Numbered from the stretch's first letter, positions 1-7,793 are shown. The stretch is 64,000 nucleotides of DNA from Roseiarcus sp963824475 (GCA_963824475.1 CAWGPR010000007.1:248001-312000); one strand, 5' to 3'. Numbers and translations: made by a program. The notes: generated by a model from the sequence alone, not told the origin.

Positions 1-1
1 G

Positions 2-1141
2 CGCGAGGCCAACGCCGGTCACGTGAGCCTCGCCCAGTTGAAGGCGATGTCGGCGATCGAGACCTGTCGCACCGCAGCGCTCGGCGGCCACGTCGAGCGC
101 TGCGAGGACTGCGCGCACGAACGCGTCGCGTACAACTCCTGCCGCAACCGCCACTGCCCGAAGTGTCAGGGCGCGGCGGCGCGCCAATGGCTCGCCGACC
201 GCGAGGCCGAACTCCTGCCGGTCGCCTATTATCACGTCGTCTTCACCCTGCCGGCGGCGATCGGCGCCATCGCGTTCCAGAACAAGGCCGCCGTCTACGA
301 CCTCCTGTTCAGGACCGCCGCCGAGACCCTCATCACCATCGCCGCCGACCCGAAGCATCTCGGGGCGCGCATCGGCCTCACCGCCGTGCTCCACACCTGG
401 GGCTCGGCGCTCACCCATCATCCGCATATCCATGTCGTCGCCCCGGGCGGCGGCCTGTCCCCGGACGGGTCGCGCTGGATCGCCTGCAAGCCAGGCTTCT
501 TTTTGCCCGTGCGCGTGCTCTCGCGCCTGTTCCGCCGCCTCTTCCTCGAAGGCCTCGCAGCCCTGCACGCAGCCGGCCGCCTCGCCTTCTTCGGCGATCT
601 CGCCCCCCTTGCCGATAAGCGCGCCTTCGACGCGGCGCTCGCGCCGTTGCGGCGCTCCGAGTGGGTCGTCTACGCCAAGCGGCCCTTCGCCGGACCGCAG
701 GCCGTGCTCGCTTATCTTGCCCGCTACACCCACCGCGTCGCGATCTCAAACTCCCGGCTGATCGCGCTCGACGAAGCCAGCGTCACCTTCAAGTGGAAGG
801 ACTACCGGGTCAAAGGCCGCGGCAGGCTCAAGACCATGATCCTCGCCGCCGCCGAGTTCATCCGCCGCTTTCTCCTGCACGTGCTGCCCAGTGGCTTCCA
901 CCGCGTCCGCCACTACGGTCTGTTCGGTGGAACGGTTCGAGCACACTACATAGAACGCGTCCGCCAATTGCTCGCCGCGCCCGAGCGCCCGCCCGCCGAG
1001 GCGTACACTGACGCTGAAGCGCCTGCGCCAGCGCACCGATGTCCGTGTTGCGGCGGCCGGATGATCATCGTCGAGACATTCGAAGGCGAGCGCCCCAAGC
1101 GGTCTTCATCGCCGATCCCGATCAGGATCGACAGCTCGTGA
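2..1141 (+). CDS. IS91-family Y2 (HUH) transposase, 5' end outside window
   Basis: Rolling-circle transposase of the IS91 family. The reading frame is open to the left edge (it reads REANAGHVSLAQ), so the true start lies outside the window and the GTG at 23 is not the start. An N-terminal zinc-binding region is seen as CEDC followed by CRNRHCPKC. The HUH metal motif appears as HPHIHVV near 421-441, and the paired catalytic tyrosines, four residues apart, as YLARY near 712-726. A further CPCC motif sits near the C-terminus. The C-terminal tail past the last cysteines is Ser/Pro/Arg-rich. In this family the 3' end of the transposase faces the replication origin end (oriIS), which fits the hairpins found downstream. 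No integrase partner is visible because the upstream part is missing. Confidence 0.93.
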   Translation, partial: REANAGHVSLAQLKAMSAIETCRTAALGGHVERCEDCAHERVAYNSCRNRHCPKCQGAAARQWLADREAELLPVAYYHVVFTLPAAIGAIAFQNKAAVYDLLFRTAAETLITIAADPKHLGARIGLTAVLHTWGSALTHHPHIHVVAPGGGLSPDGSRWIACKPGFFLPVRVLSRLFRRLFLEGLAALHAAGRLAFFGDLAPLADKRAFDAALAPLRRSEWVVYAKRPFAGPQAVLAYLARYTHRVAISNSRLIALDEASVTFKWKDYRVKGRGRLKTMILAAAEFIRRFLLHVLPSGFHRVRHYGLFGGTVRAHYIERVRQLLAAPERPPAEAYTDAEAPAPAHRCPCCGGRMIIVETFEGERPKRSSSPIPIRIDSS

Positions 1142-1171
1142 CCGCGCCACGCATCCCGCCCTACAAGCCCA

Positions 1172-1490
1172 ATGCCTTTCGCCTCCACTCGCATGCGGGA
1201 GCAAAAGCCCTACGTCCTCTCCCGCTCTTCAGTCCTGCCCCGGACACAGCGCCCGCGCTAGCGGCGCCCATCCTCGCGGCCGAACTCGCCTGTCATCACC
1301 GTTTTCCTCACCAAATTCGCGCCTCGCCGACCCCCGCGAGCCGTCCCCAATCCTGAAATCCCCATAGGCCGCGCCGGACCAAACAGCGCCCTTCCTACCC
1401 GCGGTTTCCTCCCTGGGAGGCTTTCGAACGCCGGCCCCACAACACGCGCGACCGTCTCGTGAGGGGCCGGCGTCCGAAACCCTTCACCGT
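1172..1490. repeat. tandem 319-bp duplication, copy 1
   Basis: First of two head-to-tail 319-bp copies directly behind the IS91-type transposase. By eye the copies differ at a single base (caaattc here, cagattc in copy 2). No protein-coding gene is convincing in it. It ends with a hairpin and the sequence acccttcaccgt. Confidence 0.95.
1428..1473. repeat. 11-bp inverted repeat (hairpin), copy 1
   Basis: Arms acgccggcccc (1428-1438) and ggggccggcgt (1463-1473) can pair, with a 24-base loop. Subterminal hairpins are typical of the oriIS end of IS91-type elements, so this is inferred to belong to the right end of the element. Confidence 0.75.
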
Positions 1491-1809
1491 ATGCCTTTCG
1501 CCTCCACTCGCATGCGGGAGCAAAAGCCCTACGTCCTCTCCCGCTCTTCAGTCCTGCCCCGGACACAGCGCCCGCGCTAGCGGCGCCCATCCTCGCGGCC
1601 GAACTCGCCTGTCATCACCGTTTTCCTCACCAGATTCGCGCCTCGCCGACCCCCGCGAGCCGTCCCCAATCCTGAAATCCCCATAGGCCGCGCCGGACCA
1701 AACAGCGCCCTTCCTACCCGCGGTTTCCTCCCTGGGAGGCTTTCGAACGCCGGCCCCACAACACGCGCGACCGTCTCGTGAGGGGCCGGCGTCCGAAACC
1801 CTTCACCGT
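1491..1809. repeat. tandem 319-bp duplication, copy 2
   Basis: Second copy of the 319-bp unit. It is followed at once by one more exact copy of the 12-base tail acccttcaccgt (1810-1821). The tail overlaps a GTTC at 1820-1823; GTTC is the complement of GAAC, one of the tetranucleotides used as target by IS91. This supports an element end around 1819, by inference. Confidence 0.95.
1747..1792. repeat. 11-bp inverted repeat (hairpin), copy 2
   Basis: The same hairpin as at 1428-1473, shifted by 319 bases: arms 1747-1757 and 1782-1792. It is about 30 bases from the presumed end of the IS91-type element. Confidence 0.75.
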
Positions 1810-1933
1810 ACCCTTCACCGTTCCTGCCGTTCGGCGAACAGTCATTATCCGCCCTTGGCGACCTCCGGTTCGGGCGCCAAATGCTGGATGTCGACCCAGG
1901 GAGACCTCAGCAAGAACAAAAAGCCTTCACCCC

Positions 1934-2158
1934 TCAGAACAGCGACCCCTGCCCTTCCCCCCTCCTTCTGCGCCGGCCGCGCCGGGGCTGCGCGGGCAGG
2001 CTCTCGAGCGGCGGGGCGTCGTGCAGGCTCGAGCGGCGTTTGCCGAGCGCCGTCACCTCGCCGTCGGCAAACTCGATCCTGAGCGGCTGCGCCGGGCGGA
2101 CCTCGGCGGCACGCCGGAGAGGCGCGCCCGCTTCGTCGCGCACGAGCGCAAAGCCGCG
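1934..2158 (-). pseudogene. xseA: exodeoxyribonuclease VII large subunit, C-terminal remnant
   Basis: About 74 codons on the minus strand match the C-terminal end of XseA, the large subunit of exonuclease VII: RGFALVRDEAGAPLRRAAEV, then LRIEFADGEVTAL, and the typical end GQGSLF before a TGA stop at 1934-1936. The RGFALVRD motif and the GSLF end are family features known from alphaproteobacterial XseA. Everything upstream (OB fold, catalytic core, about 400 residues) is missing. The homology stops at about 2158, exactly where plus-strand similarity to a cyclase-TPR gene starts. It is a remnant and cannot be functional alone. An intact xseA is not in the window. Confidence 0.7.
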
Positions 2159-2159
2159 C

Positions 2160-2390
2160 GACGGCGTGACCGATTGCCTGACGACCGACCTCTCGCGGAT
2201 CAGAGGCGCCTTCGTCATCGGCCGCAGCACGGCTTTCACCTACAAGGGCAAGGCCGTCGATCTCAGAAGCATATCGGCCGCGAACTGAACGTGCGCTACG
2301 CCCTGGAGGGAAGCGTCCAACGCCGCGGCGATTGTATGCGGGTCAACGTCCAGCTTGTGGACGCCCAGGGCGGCGGCCGTCCACCGAGAC
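2160..2390 (+). pseudogene. adenylate cyclase-TPR gene remnant, frameshifted
   Basis: Internal fragment of a gene like the intact cyclase-TPR gene at 11638-13413. In one frame (2160 to about 2262) it reads DGVTDCLTTDLSRIRGAFVI and then TAFTYKGKAVD. After a shift of two bases it continues in the next frame as IGRELNVRYALEGSVQ and MRVNVQLVDAQ (about 2273-2376). The matching stretch of the intact protein lies just after its cyclase domain (about residues 217-282). No cyclase domain, start codon or TPR part is present. It abuts the xseA remnant head-on, so this stretch is a mosaic of recombined gene pieces next to an IS91-type element. Confidence 0.8.
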
Positions 2391-2610
2391 TGAACAGGCT
2401 CATCGAGATGACTTGGCAAAAATTGCCCTCCAATAGCACGACCCGTACACCCCGAGCTTGGCGATCAAATCGCTGCTCACTGGGCGGGCGTCGCGCACCG
2501 CGATATCGGTTTCTTATCGCTCCAGATTCATTGGACGCCCATTTGTCACCATGTCGAGATTCAAGGCGGTCTACTCCAATTTTTTGGGAGCTCTAGACGG
2601 AAAGCACGCG
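2391..2610. other. intergenic, no gene seen
   Basis: About 220 bases between the cyclase remnant and the end of the pilus N-domain gene. No reading frame, hairpin or RNA gene is convincing here. Confidence 0.6.
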
Positions 2611-3075
2611 CTATTTCGCGCCTGTTCCCGCGCCGCCCGCGGCGTAACCGTTGCGGGTCGAGATCTGGGTCCCTGCTTCTGTGAACGTCTTGTCGTCGTC
2701 GCCAAGCTGAACCGTCGGCATGCAGTCGGGGTTGCAGGCGTACGACATCCTGGAGCTCCCGCTCTGCAGGACCACCAGAGCTTTCGACGGCAGGACCCGG
2801 ATCTGCTCCTCCTCAATCAGTGTTCCGGCGGCGTCGATGGCGATCAGGTTCGTCTGGCCGAAGCCCTTGCCGGTGATGACCATCGTATTGTTGTTCTTGA
2901 GCATGGTCACGTCCGCGATCATCGGGTTGCCGACGATGAGAGTTGCCGTGCCATGCGGCAGCCGGGCGATCTTGGCCTCGTCCAGGGTGACTCCGAGCAC
3001 GCCGGTCTCGGCGCGCGCCGGCGAGGCGCCGGCGGCGAGAACGAATGCGACAGCCAGCCAAAGGCGCGACGACAT
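2611..3075 (-). CDS. exported pilus assembly (secretin N-domain) protein
   Basis: A 154-residue exported protein. After a clear signal peptide (LWLAVAFVLAAGASPARA) it has the beta-rich N-terminal domain found in CpaC-type pilus secretins: GVTLDEAKIARLP, ATLIVGNPMIADVTML, and TGKGFGQTNLIAID. In CpaC this domain precedes the secretin pore; here the pore domain is absent and the protein ends in a Gly/Ala tail with two cysteines (CNPDC) midway. The start at 3075 is chosen because GAGAGGG lies about 6 bases upstream and the signal peptide then begins properly; a longer frame reaches 3108. No flp/cpa/tad genes are nearby, so a role in pilus assembly is by family only. Confidence 0.75.
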   Translation of the reverse strand: MSSRLWLAVAFVLAAGASPARAETGVLGVTLDEAKIARLPHGTATLIVGNPMIADVTMLKNNNTMVITGKGFGQTNLIAIDAAGTLIEEEQIRVLPSKALVVLQSGSSRMSYACNPDCMPTVQLGDDDKTFTEAGTQISTRNGYAAGGAGTGAK

Positions 3076-3161
3076 CGGAACCCTCTCTCGTCCGGAGACT
3101 GAGGGCAATTTCGCTCGCCAATGATGAAGAAAGCCTCAACGTCCGGGGCGCTTCCGTACAG

Positions 3162-4988
3162 TCAGACGGCTGGGAAAATCGCAGCCCCCTCGTCCGCCGA
3201 ACCGACGGCGCCGCGGAAGACCCCGAACAATTCGCGCCCCACGCCGATATGGGACGCGGACAGGTCGGCTTCGGCATGCGGCCTCTGGGCCCAGACATCG
3301 TCGGCGACCATGACGTCGAGCCGGCCCGCTCGCGCGTCGAGACGGATGACGTCGCCGTTCCGAATCTTGGCGATCGCCCCGCCGGCCGCCGCTTCCGGCG
3401 TCACATGGAGCGCCGACGGCACCTTGCCCGAGGCGCCGGACAGGCGTCCGTCGGTGACCAGCGCCACCCGATGGCCTCGGTCCTGCAGCACGCCGAGCGG
3501 GGGCATCAGCTTATGCAGTTCCGGCATGCCGATCGCCTTCGGTCCCTGAAATCGCACCACGGCGATGAAGTCGCGATCGAGTTCGCCCGCGCGGAAGGCT
3601 GCGTGCAGTTCCTCCTGGCTGTGAAACACCCGCGCCGGCGCTTCGATCGTGTGGCGCTCGGGCGCGACAGCCGAAGTCTTGATGACGGCCCTGCCGAGCG
3701 GCCCCTCCAGAACGCGCAATCCTCCGTTTGGCTGGAATGGATCGTTCGCCTCGCGCAGCACGCTGCGGTCGCCGGACTGCGCAGCCGCCGGGGCCCACGT
3801 GACCGCGCCTTCGGCGCCGAGACGCGGCTCAACCGCATAATCGTCGAGCTGGCCCCAGACGGTCTGGGCATCGCCATGCAAGAGCCCCGCCCCGAGAAGT
3901 TCGCGGATCAAGAGGCCCATGCCGCCGGCGGCCTGGAAATGGTTCACGTCGGCCTTCCCGTTCGGATAAATCCGGGTCAGAAGCGGCGTCACTTCCGCAA
4001 GGTCGGCGAAATCCTCCCATCTGAGCGCGATGCCCGCGGCGGCGGCCATCGCTATGAGGTGAATGGTGAGATTGGTCGAGCCGCCCGTCGCATGAAGCCC
4101 GACGACGCCATTGACGATCGCGCGCTCGTCGATGACGCGCCCGATCGGCGTGAATTGATTGCCGAGCGCGGTGATCTCCAGCGCCCGCTTGACGCCGAGC
4201 ATGGTGAGCGCGTCGCGCAGCGGCGTATTGGGATTGACGAAGGACGCGCCGGGCAGGTGCAGGCCCATGACCTCCATCAGCATCTGGTTGGTGTTGGCCG
4301 TGCCATAAAAGGTGCAGGTGCCGGGCGCGTGGTAGGCCTCCGCTTCGGCCGCCAGCAAATCGGCGCGGGTCGCCTTGCCTTCGGCATAGAGCTGGCGAAT
4401 TTTCGACTTTTCGTCGTTGGCGAGCCCCGATGGCATTGGACCTGCGGGCAGGAACACCGCGGGCAAATGGCCGAACGACAACGCGCCGATCATGAGGCCA
4501 GGCACAATCTTGTCGCAAATGCCGAGAAAGACCGCCGCGTCGAACATATTGTGGGAAAGGGCGACCGCCGTCGACAGCGCGATGACGTCGCGCGAGAAAA
4601 GCGAAAGCTCCATCCCCTTCTCGCCCTGGGTGACGCCGTCGCACATGGCCGGAACGCCGCCCGCGACCTGGGCCGAGCCGCCAGCCGCCCGCGCCGCCTC
4701 CTTGATGAGATCGGGGAAGCGCGCATAAGGTTGGTGGGCCGAAAGCATGTCGTTGTAGGCGGTGACAATCGCGAGATTGGCGCCGCTCCCCTCGCGCAAC
4801 GCCTCCTTGTCACTCGTTCCGCAGGCGGCGAAGCCGTGTGCGAAATTGGCGCAACCGAGACGCTTGCGAGCTGGACTCTTGGCGACCGCGGCTTCGATCC
4901 GAGCAAGGTAAACCTGGCGCGACGGGCGGCTGCGCGAGGCGATGCGGTTGGTCACCTCGCCGACGCGGGCGTTGAGTTGAGTCGTCAT
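3162..4988 (-). CDS. edd: phosphogluconate dehydratase
   Basis: Converts 6-phosphogluconate to 2-keto-3-deoxy-6-phosphogluconate, the first committed step of the Entner-Doudoroff pathway. The 608-residue protein has the normal length of the iron-sulfur IlvD/Edd family. Family features seen include AHGFAACGTSDKEA, the substrate region TAYNDMLSAHQPY, VPAMCDGVTQGEKGMELSLF, FLGICDKIVPG, and VTDGRLSGASGKVPSALHV near the C-terminus; the cysteines in CGT, CDG and CDK are candidates for cluster ligation. The start at 4988 follows an AGGAGG box. The partner aldolase (eda) and zwf are not adjacent, so the pathway genes are dispersed. The long open frame on the opposite strand is a GC shadow. Confidence 0.95.
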   Translation of the reverse strand: MTTQLNARVGEVTNRIASRSRPSRQVYLARIEAAVAKSPARKRLGCANFAHGFAACGTSDKEALREGSGANLAIVTAYNDMLSAHQPYARFPDLIKEAARAAGGSAQVAGGVPAMCDGVTQGEKGMELSLFSRDVIALSTAVALSHNMFDAAVFLGICDKIVPGLMIGALSFGHLPAVFLPAGPMPSGLANDEKSKIRQLYAEGKATRADLLAAEAEAYHAPGTCTFYGTANTNQMLMEVMGLHLPGASFVNPNTPLRDALTMLGVKRALEITALGNQFTPIGRVIDERAIVNGVVGLHATGGSTNLTIHLIAMAAAAGIALRWEDFADLAEVTPLLTRIYPNGKADVNHFQAAGGMGLLIRELLGAGLLHGDAQTVWGQLDDYAVEPRLGAEGAVTWAPAAAQSGDRSVLREANDPFQPNGGLRVLEGPLGRAVIKTSAVAPERHTIEAPARVFHSQEELHAAFRAGELDRDFIAVVRFQGPKAIGMPELHKLMPPLGVLQDRGHRVALVTDGRLSGASGKVPSALHVTPEAAAGGAIAKIRNGDVIRLDARAGRLDVMVADDVWAQRPHAEADLSASHIGVGRELFGVFRGAVGSADEGAAIFPAV

Positions 4989-5110
4989 CCGGATGTGCCT
5001 CCTTGATCCAGCAGGCGGGCTGTCAAGCTTTTCTAGCGCAAAGACGCGCAAGAAAAAGGGCGGCCCTGGACGGACGTCAGAAGCGACCGCGGACCGCTAC
5101 GTGGTCGGCG

Positions 5111-6127
5111 TCAAAAGCCGGCGAGCTCGTGGACCATCTTGGTGAAGCGGCGCCGTTCGTCGAGGCTCAGATTCGCCGTGGCGACATCGAGTTCGTCGTC
5201 CTTAAGGCCCCCCGCCTTGGCGAAGCTGTTCCAGGCGGCGGCCTTGGCCAGGTCCTTCGGCAGCGCTTCGCCCCTGGCGTAAAGATGAGCGACACGGTTC
5301 TGGGCGATCGGGTTGCCGCGGGCGGCGGCGGTGAGGAGGATCTTGGCCGCCCCGGCCTCGTCCTTCGCGACGCCCTCGCCATTGAACAGCATGATGGCGT
5401 ATTCGACCTGGCCCGCGACAATGCCGTCGTCGGCCGCGCGCTTGAGCCAGTGCACCGCTTCGGCAATGTCCTGGGGCGCGCCTTTGCCGTCGCGCACCAT
5501 GACGCCGTACGAATAGGCTGCGTCGTCGTCGCCCGCGTCGGCGGCGCGAAGGAAATACTGTGCGGCTTTGTGATAATCCGGCGTCTTGCCGTCCAACCCC
5601 TGGAGCGCCATGATTCCAAGGTTATAGAGCGCGGCGGGATGGTTCTTGGCCGCGGCGCGTTCGAACTGCGCTTTGGCCGCAGCGGGATCTTTCGTCACGC
5701 CGCCCGTCCCCTGGAGCTGCAGCACCCCGAGTTCGTAGGCGGCCTGGGGATCGCCAAGATTGCTGGCGAGGCGGTACCAGCGCGAAGCCTCCCGCTCGTC
5801 GCGGGTGACCGCTGCGCCGTCGCGGTAAATCTCGCCGATCAGCGTCATCGCCGCCGCGTCCTTTGGATTGGCGTCGAGACGCCGTTCCGCCTCCATCAGG
5901 GCGTAAAGGAAATTGCCCCGCTGGTAGGCGCCGAAGGCCATATCCGCCGGGACTCCATCCGCTCGCGGCGGCAGGGGAGGCGGCAATCCGGGGCGCGAAG
6001 CGGCGCCCGATGCGGGGCCCGAAGGGTTCAAGTTGGGCGGCGCGGCGTTGGGGGCCGGCGTCTGCTGGGCCAAGGCTGCCTCGCCCCAGCCCAGCGCCAA
6101 CGCCAAGGCGAGCGCAATCCGCTTCAT
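5111..6127 (-). CDS. exported Sel1-repeat protein
   Basis: A 338-residue protein with a signal peptide (IALALALALGWGEAALAQ), a Pro/Ala-rich linker, and then six or so Sel1-type helical repeats, for example AASRWYRLASNLGDPQAAYE style units and AAQYFLRAADAGDDDAAYSY. Sel1 repeats mediate protein contacts, often in the envelope. The C-terminal part (LSLDERRRFTKMVHELAGF) is helical. Its ATG overlaps the stop of the ThiE-like gene upstream (ATGA at 6124-6127), so the two are translationally coupled. The specific partner is unknown. Confidence 0.85.
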   Translation of the reverse strand: MKRIALALALALGWGEAALAQQTPAPNAAPPNLNPSGPASGAASRPGLPPPLPPRADGVPADMAFGAYQRGNFLYALMEAERRLDANPKDAAAMTLIGEIYRDGAAVTRDEREASRWYRLASNLGDPQAAYELGVLQLQGTGGVTKDPAAAKAQFERAAAKNHPAALYNLGIMALQGLDGKTPDYHKAAQYFLRAADAGDDDAAYSYGVMVRDGKGAPQDIAEAVHWLKRAADDGIVAGQVEYAIMLFNGEGVAKDEAGAAKILLTAAARGNPIAQNRVAHLYARGEALPKDLAKAAAWNSFAKAGGLKDDELDVATANLSLDERRRFTKMVHELAGF

Positions 6128-6777
6128 GGCGCCCCGACACCGACGCCGGCGATCAACGCCTGAGCCTCGCGCGCGGCCGCGGCTGGCGAAGAGCTGCGCC
6201 AGACCGCTTCGCTGAGCGCGACGAAATCGGCGCCGGCGTCCGCGAGCGAGCCGGCAGCAGCGATCGTGTCGGCGTACGCGACGCACGGCGTCTCGAAGAT
6301 TTCCGCCCACCAGGAGACCCGCTCCGTGAGCGACGCCAGGCTCATTGTTCCCGCCCCCTCGTGCGGCTCTCCAAACATCACGTAATCCGCCCCCATTTCG
6401 CCTGCTGTCATCGCCTCGTCGCGAGTGCGCAAGGATCCTGCGCCGACAATACGATCCGGTTTCAGGCCCTTAATCGCCGCGCCAAGGTCTGCGCCAGCGC
6501 CCGCGACATGAACGCCGTCTGCGCCAAGTCGAGCCGCCAGCCGGACGTCGTTTTCGATCAACAGGGCGCAGTCGGCTTCCCGGGCGGCTCGAAGGATCGG
6601 CGCCATGGCGGCCTCCACATGGGTCTCAGACCCGGGCGCGAAGCGAACGAGCGCACAAGCGATCGGCGCCGCTTCGAGCGCCTCGGTGAAAATCTTGACG
6701 AAGGCGTCGGCGGCCGAAAGAACTGGAGTGATGAGATAGAGCGAACAGCGAGGCGAAGTTTGAGAGGTCAACGGCAT
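6124..6777 (-). CDS. thiamine phosphate synthase-like (ThiE-like) protein
   Basis: A 217-residue TIM-barrel protein of the ThiE/TenI group: it starts with LYLITPVL and has LLIENDVRLAARLGADGVHV and GADYVMFGEPHEG. Canonical ThiE joins the thiazole and pyrimidine moieties of thiamine. Here the usual GQxD that follows the DGVH motif is replaced by AGAGAD, and the C-terminal glycine-rich GGI phosphate loop is not evident (FVALSEAVW instead). It may therefore be a paralogue with altered or no thiamine synthase activity. The start at 6777 was chosen because the family begins close to the LYLITP strand; the frame is open to 6843. It overlaps the Sel1 gene by ATGA. No other thi gene is near. Confidence 0.7.
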   Translation of the reverse strand: MPLTSQTSPRCSLYLITPVLSAADAFVKIFTEALEAAPIACALVRFAPGSETHVEAAMAPILRAAREADCALLIENDVRLAARLGADGVHVAGAGADLGAAIKGLKPDRIVGAGSLRTRDEAMTAGEMGADYVMFGEPHEGAGTMSLASLTERVSWWAEIFETPCVAYADTIAAAGSLADAGADFVALSEAVWRSSSPAAAAREAQALIAGVGVGAP

Positions 6778-6915
6778 TGGCGGCAGGTCGGATCGGGAAC
6801 GGAGATGTCGCCGACCATTGCGGCCAAATGGCGGTCGAGGCAAGGCTTTAGGAACGGATTGTGCGCCCGAATGTTGTGGACGAGGACCGAGGCCCGAGCA
6901 GAGGCTCTTGGCCGC

Positions 6916-7464
6916 CTAGTGCGAGAACGCCGCGCGAAGGCGCTCGACTTGCGAGGCGACCTCCGACGGCGCCCTGACGGGCGCTCGCGAATGCGCGACG
7001 ACCAGGCTTTGGTCAAGATGCATCACACGCTCCTGAATACGGAGCGAGCGCTGGCTCAGAGCGCGCAGGGTGGGCGGCAATTGTTCGAAAAGCTGAGGCG
7101 CGCAGCCACAGTCCTCACGGGAAAGCTTGACGCGGACCCGTTCGGCTTGGGCTTGGCCCGAGGTCAATTCGCCTTCGTTGACGGCGCGTTGCAGCAACAG
7201 CCAGGAAGCGACCTGCATAAGCCTGGTGGTCAAGCGCATGCTTTCGGTGGAGTACGCGAGCGCGGCAGCGCGCGGAAGGTTGCGTGATTCCGCTCGCCCC
7301 GGACCATCCAGGTAAGAAGCAGCCTCCTCGACGAGCGCCATCCCCTCCCGAAAGAGGTCTTTGAAGGCGCCGGACGCGGCGAGACGATGAATGAACGGAA
7401 CCGCGTTCGCAGGCGGCGCAGCGGCGGCGAAACTGCGGCTCGGTCCCTCGTACTGATAACCCAT
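6916..7464 (-). CDS. rcdA: RcdA, adaptor for CtrA degradation (DUF1465)
   Basis: A 182-residue helical protein of the DUF1465 family, whose characterised member is RcdA of Caulobacter. RcdA works with CpdR and PopA to deliver the cell-cycle regulator CtrA to the ClpXP protease at the pole. Recognisable stretches are FREGMALVEEAASYLDGPGR, STESMRLTTRLMQVASWLL, and the C-terminal SLRIQERVMHLDQSL. The start at 7464 (MGYQYEG) has a GGGAG about 9 bases upstream. The gene lies alone; upstream are a possible terminator, an sRNA candidate and a perfect CtrA box, which would fit a CtrA-controlled rcdA as known in Caulobacter. Confidence 0.85.
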   Translation of the reverse strand: MGYQYEGPSRSFAAAAPPANAVPFIHRLAASGAFKDLFREGMALVEEAASYLDGPGRAESRNLPRAAALAYSTESMRLTTRLMQVASWLLLQRAVNEGELTSGQAQAERVRVKLSREDCGCAPQLFEQLPPTLRALSQRSLRIQERVMHLDQSLVVAHSRAPVRAPSEVASQVERLRAAFSH

Positions 7465-7615
7465 ACGCTCTCACTCCCAATCTCACCGAGGGGCGAGGCG
7501 GCGCAGCCAGCCGCCGCATCCCTTGGAGCCGCAGGCGACAATAGCGCCCGCGCAGCGCCTTCGGTTCATTTACCATTGAGCAAGGTTAACCGGGAAGCCC
7601 ACTCTGCCGGCGGAC

Positions 7616-7642
7616 AAAAAAGCCGCCCTGGAAGGCGGCTTT
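7616..7642 (-). terminator. rho-independent terminator
   Basis: Read on the minus strand, arms aaagccgcc and ggcggcttt (7642-7634 and 7627-7619) form a 9-bp GC-rich stem with a 6-base loop, followed by six T. It could end the DUF1192/mnmA transcript, the small RNA candidate, or act as an attenuator before rcdA. Confidence 0.8.
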
Positions 7643-7700
7643 CAAGGTGGGGATATGGGAGGATCAAAGGAGTAGGCGCCCAATTAGAATCCTGTGGGCT
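7616..7700 (-). ncRNA. candidate CtrA-controlled small RNA with anti-SD motifs
   Basis: A minus-strand transcript starting a little downstream of the CtrA box at 7724-7738 would be about 80-90 nt and end at the strong terminator at 7616. It contains C/U-rich single-stranded-looking segments TACTCCTTTG, ATCCTCCCAT and ATCCCCACC, complementary to Shine-Dalgarno sequences. Such motifs are typical of alphaproteobacterial trans-acting sRNAs. The 5' end is not known; the boundary given is an estimate. The alternative is that this is only the leader of rcdA. Confidence 0.4.
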
Positions 7701-7723
7701 ATGCAATTCATAAACGATAAGAA

Positions 7724-7738
7724 TTAATGACTTCTTAA
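7724..7738 (-). promoter_or_regulatory. CtrA box, perfect TTAA-N7-TTAA
   Basis: TTAA (7724-7727), seven bases, TTAA (7735-7738): an exact match to the CtrA consensus in GC-rich DNA where TTAA is rare. It lies 260 bases before rcdA and just before the small RNA candidate, downstream of the DUF1192 stop. The site is symmetric, so the strand is inferred from the neighbours. Confidence 0.65.
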
Positions 7739-7793
7739 CGCAGGCCGTTCGGTCGCGCGGATTCGCCGCCTCCCGGGGGACAATCTCGACACG

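Larger units (their letters stand above)
7465..7793. other. rcdA upstream region with regulatory elements
   Basis: No protein gene. On the minus strand it holds, in order of transcription, a CtrA box (7724-7738), a C/U-rich stretch, a terminator-like hairpin (7616-7642), and about 150 bases of rcdA leader. These are listed separately. Confidence 0.7.

Noticed and set aside
1172..1809. possible CRISPR or satellite array
   Set aside because: Only two long units without spacers; it is a simple tandem duplication next to an IS end.
3045..5006. 653-codon open frame on the plus strand
   Set aside because: It is antisense to edd and has the Arg/Gly/Ala-rich composition of a GC shadow; edd is clearly real.
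6778..6915. TPP riboswitch before the ThiE-like gene
   Set aside because: No conserved TPP-aptamer sequence was found in the gap.
7565..7600. second CtrA box upstream of rcdA
   Set aside because: A TTAC and a TTAA are present but 12 bases apart, not 7.
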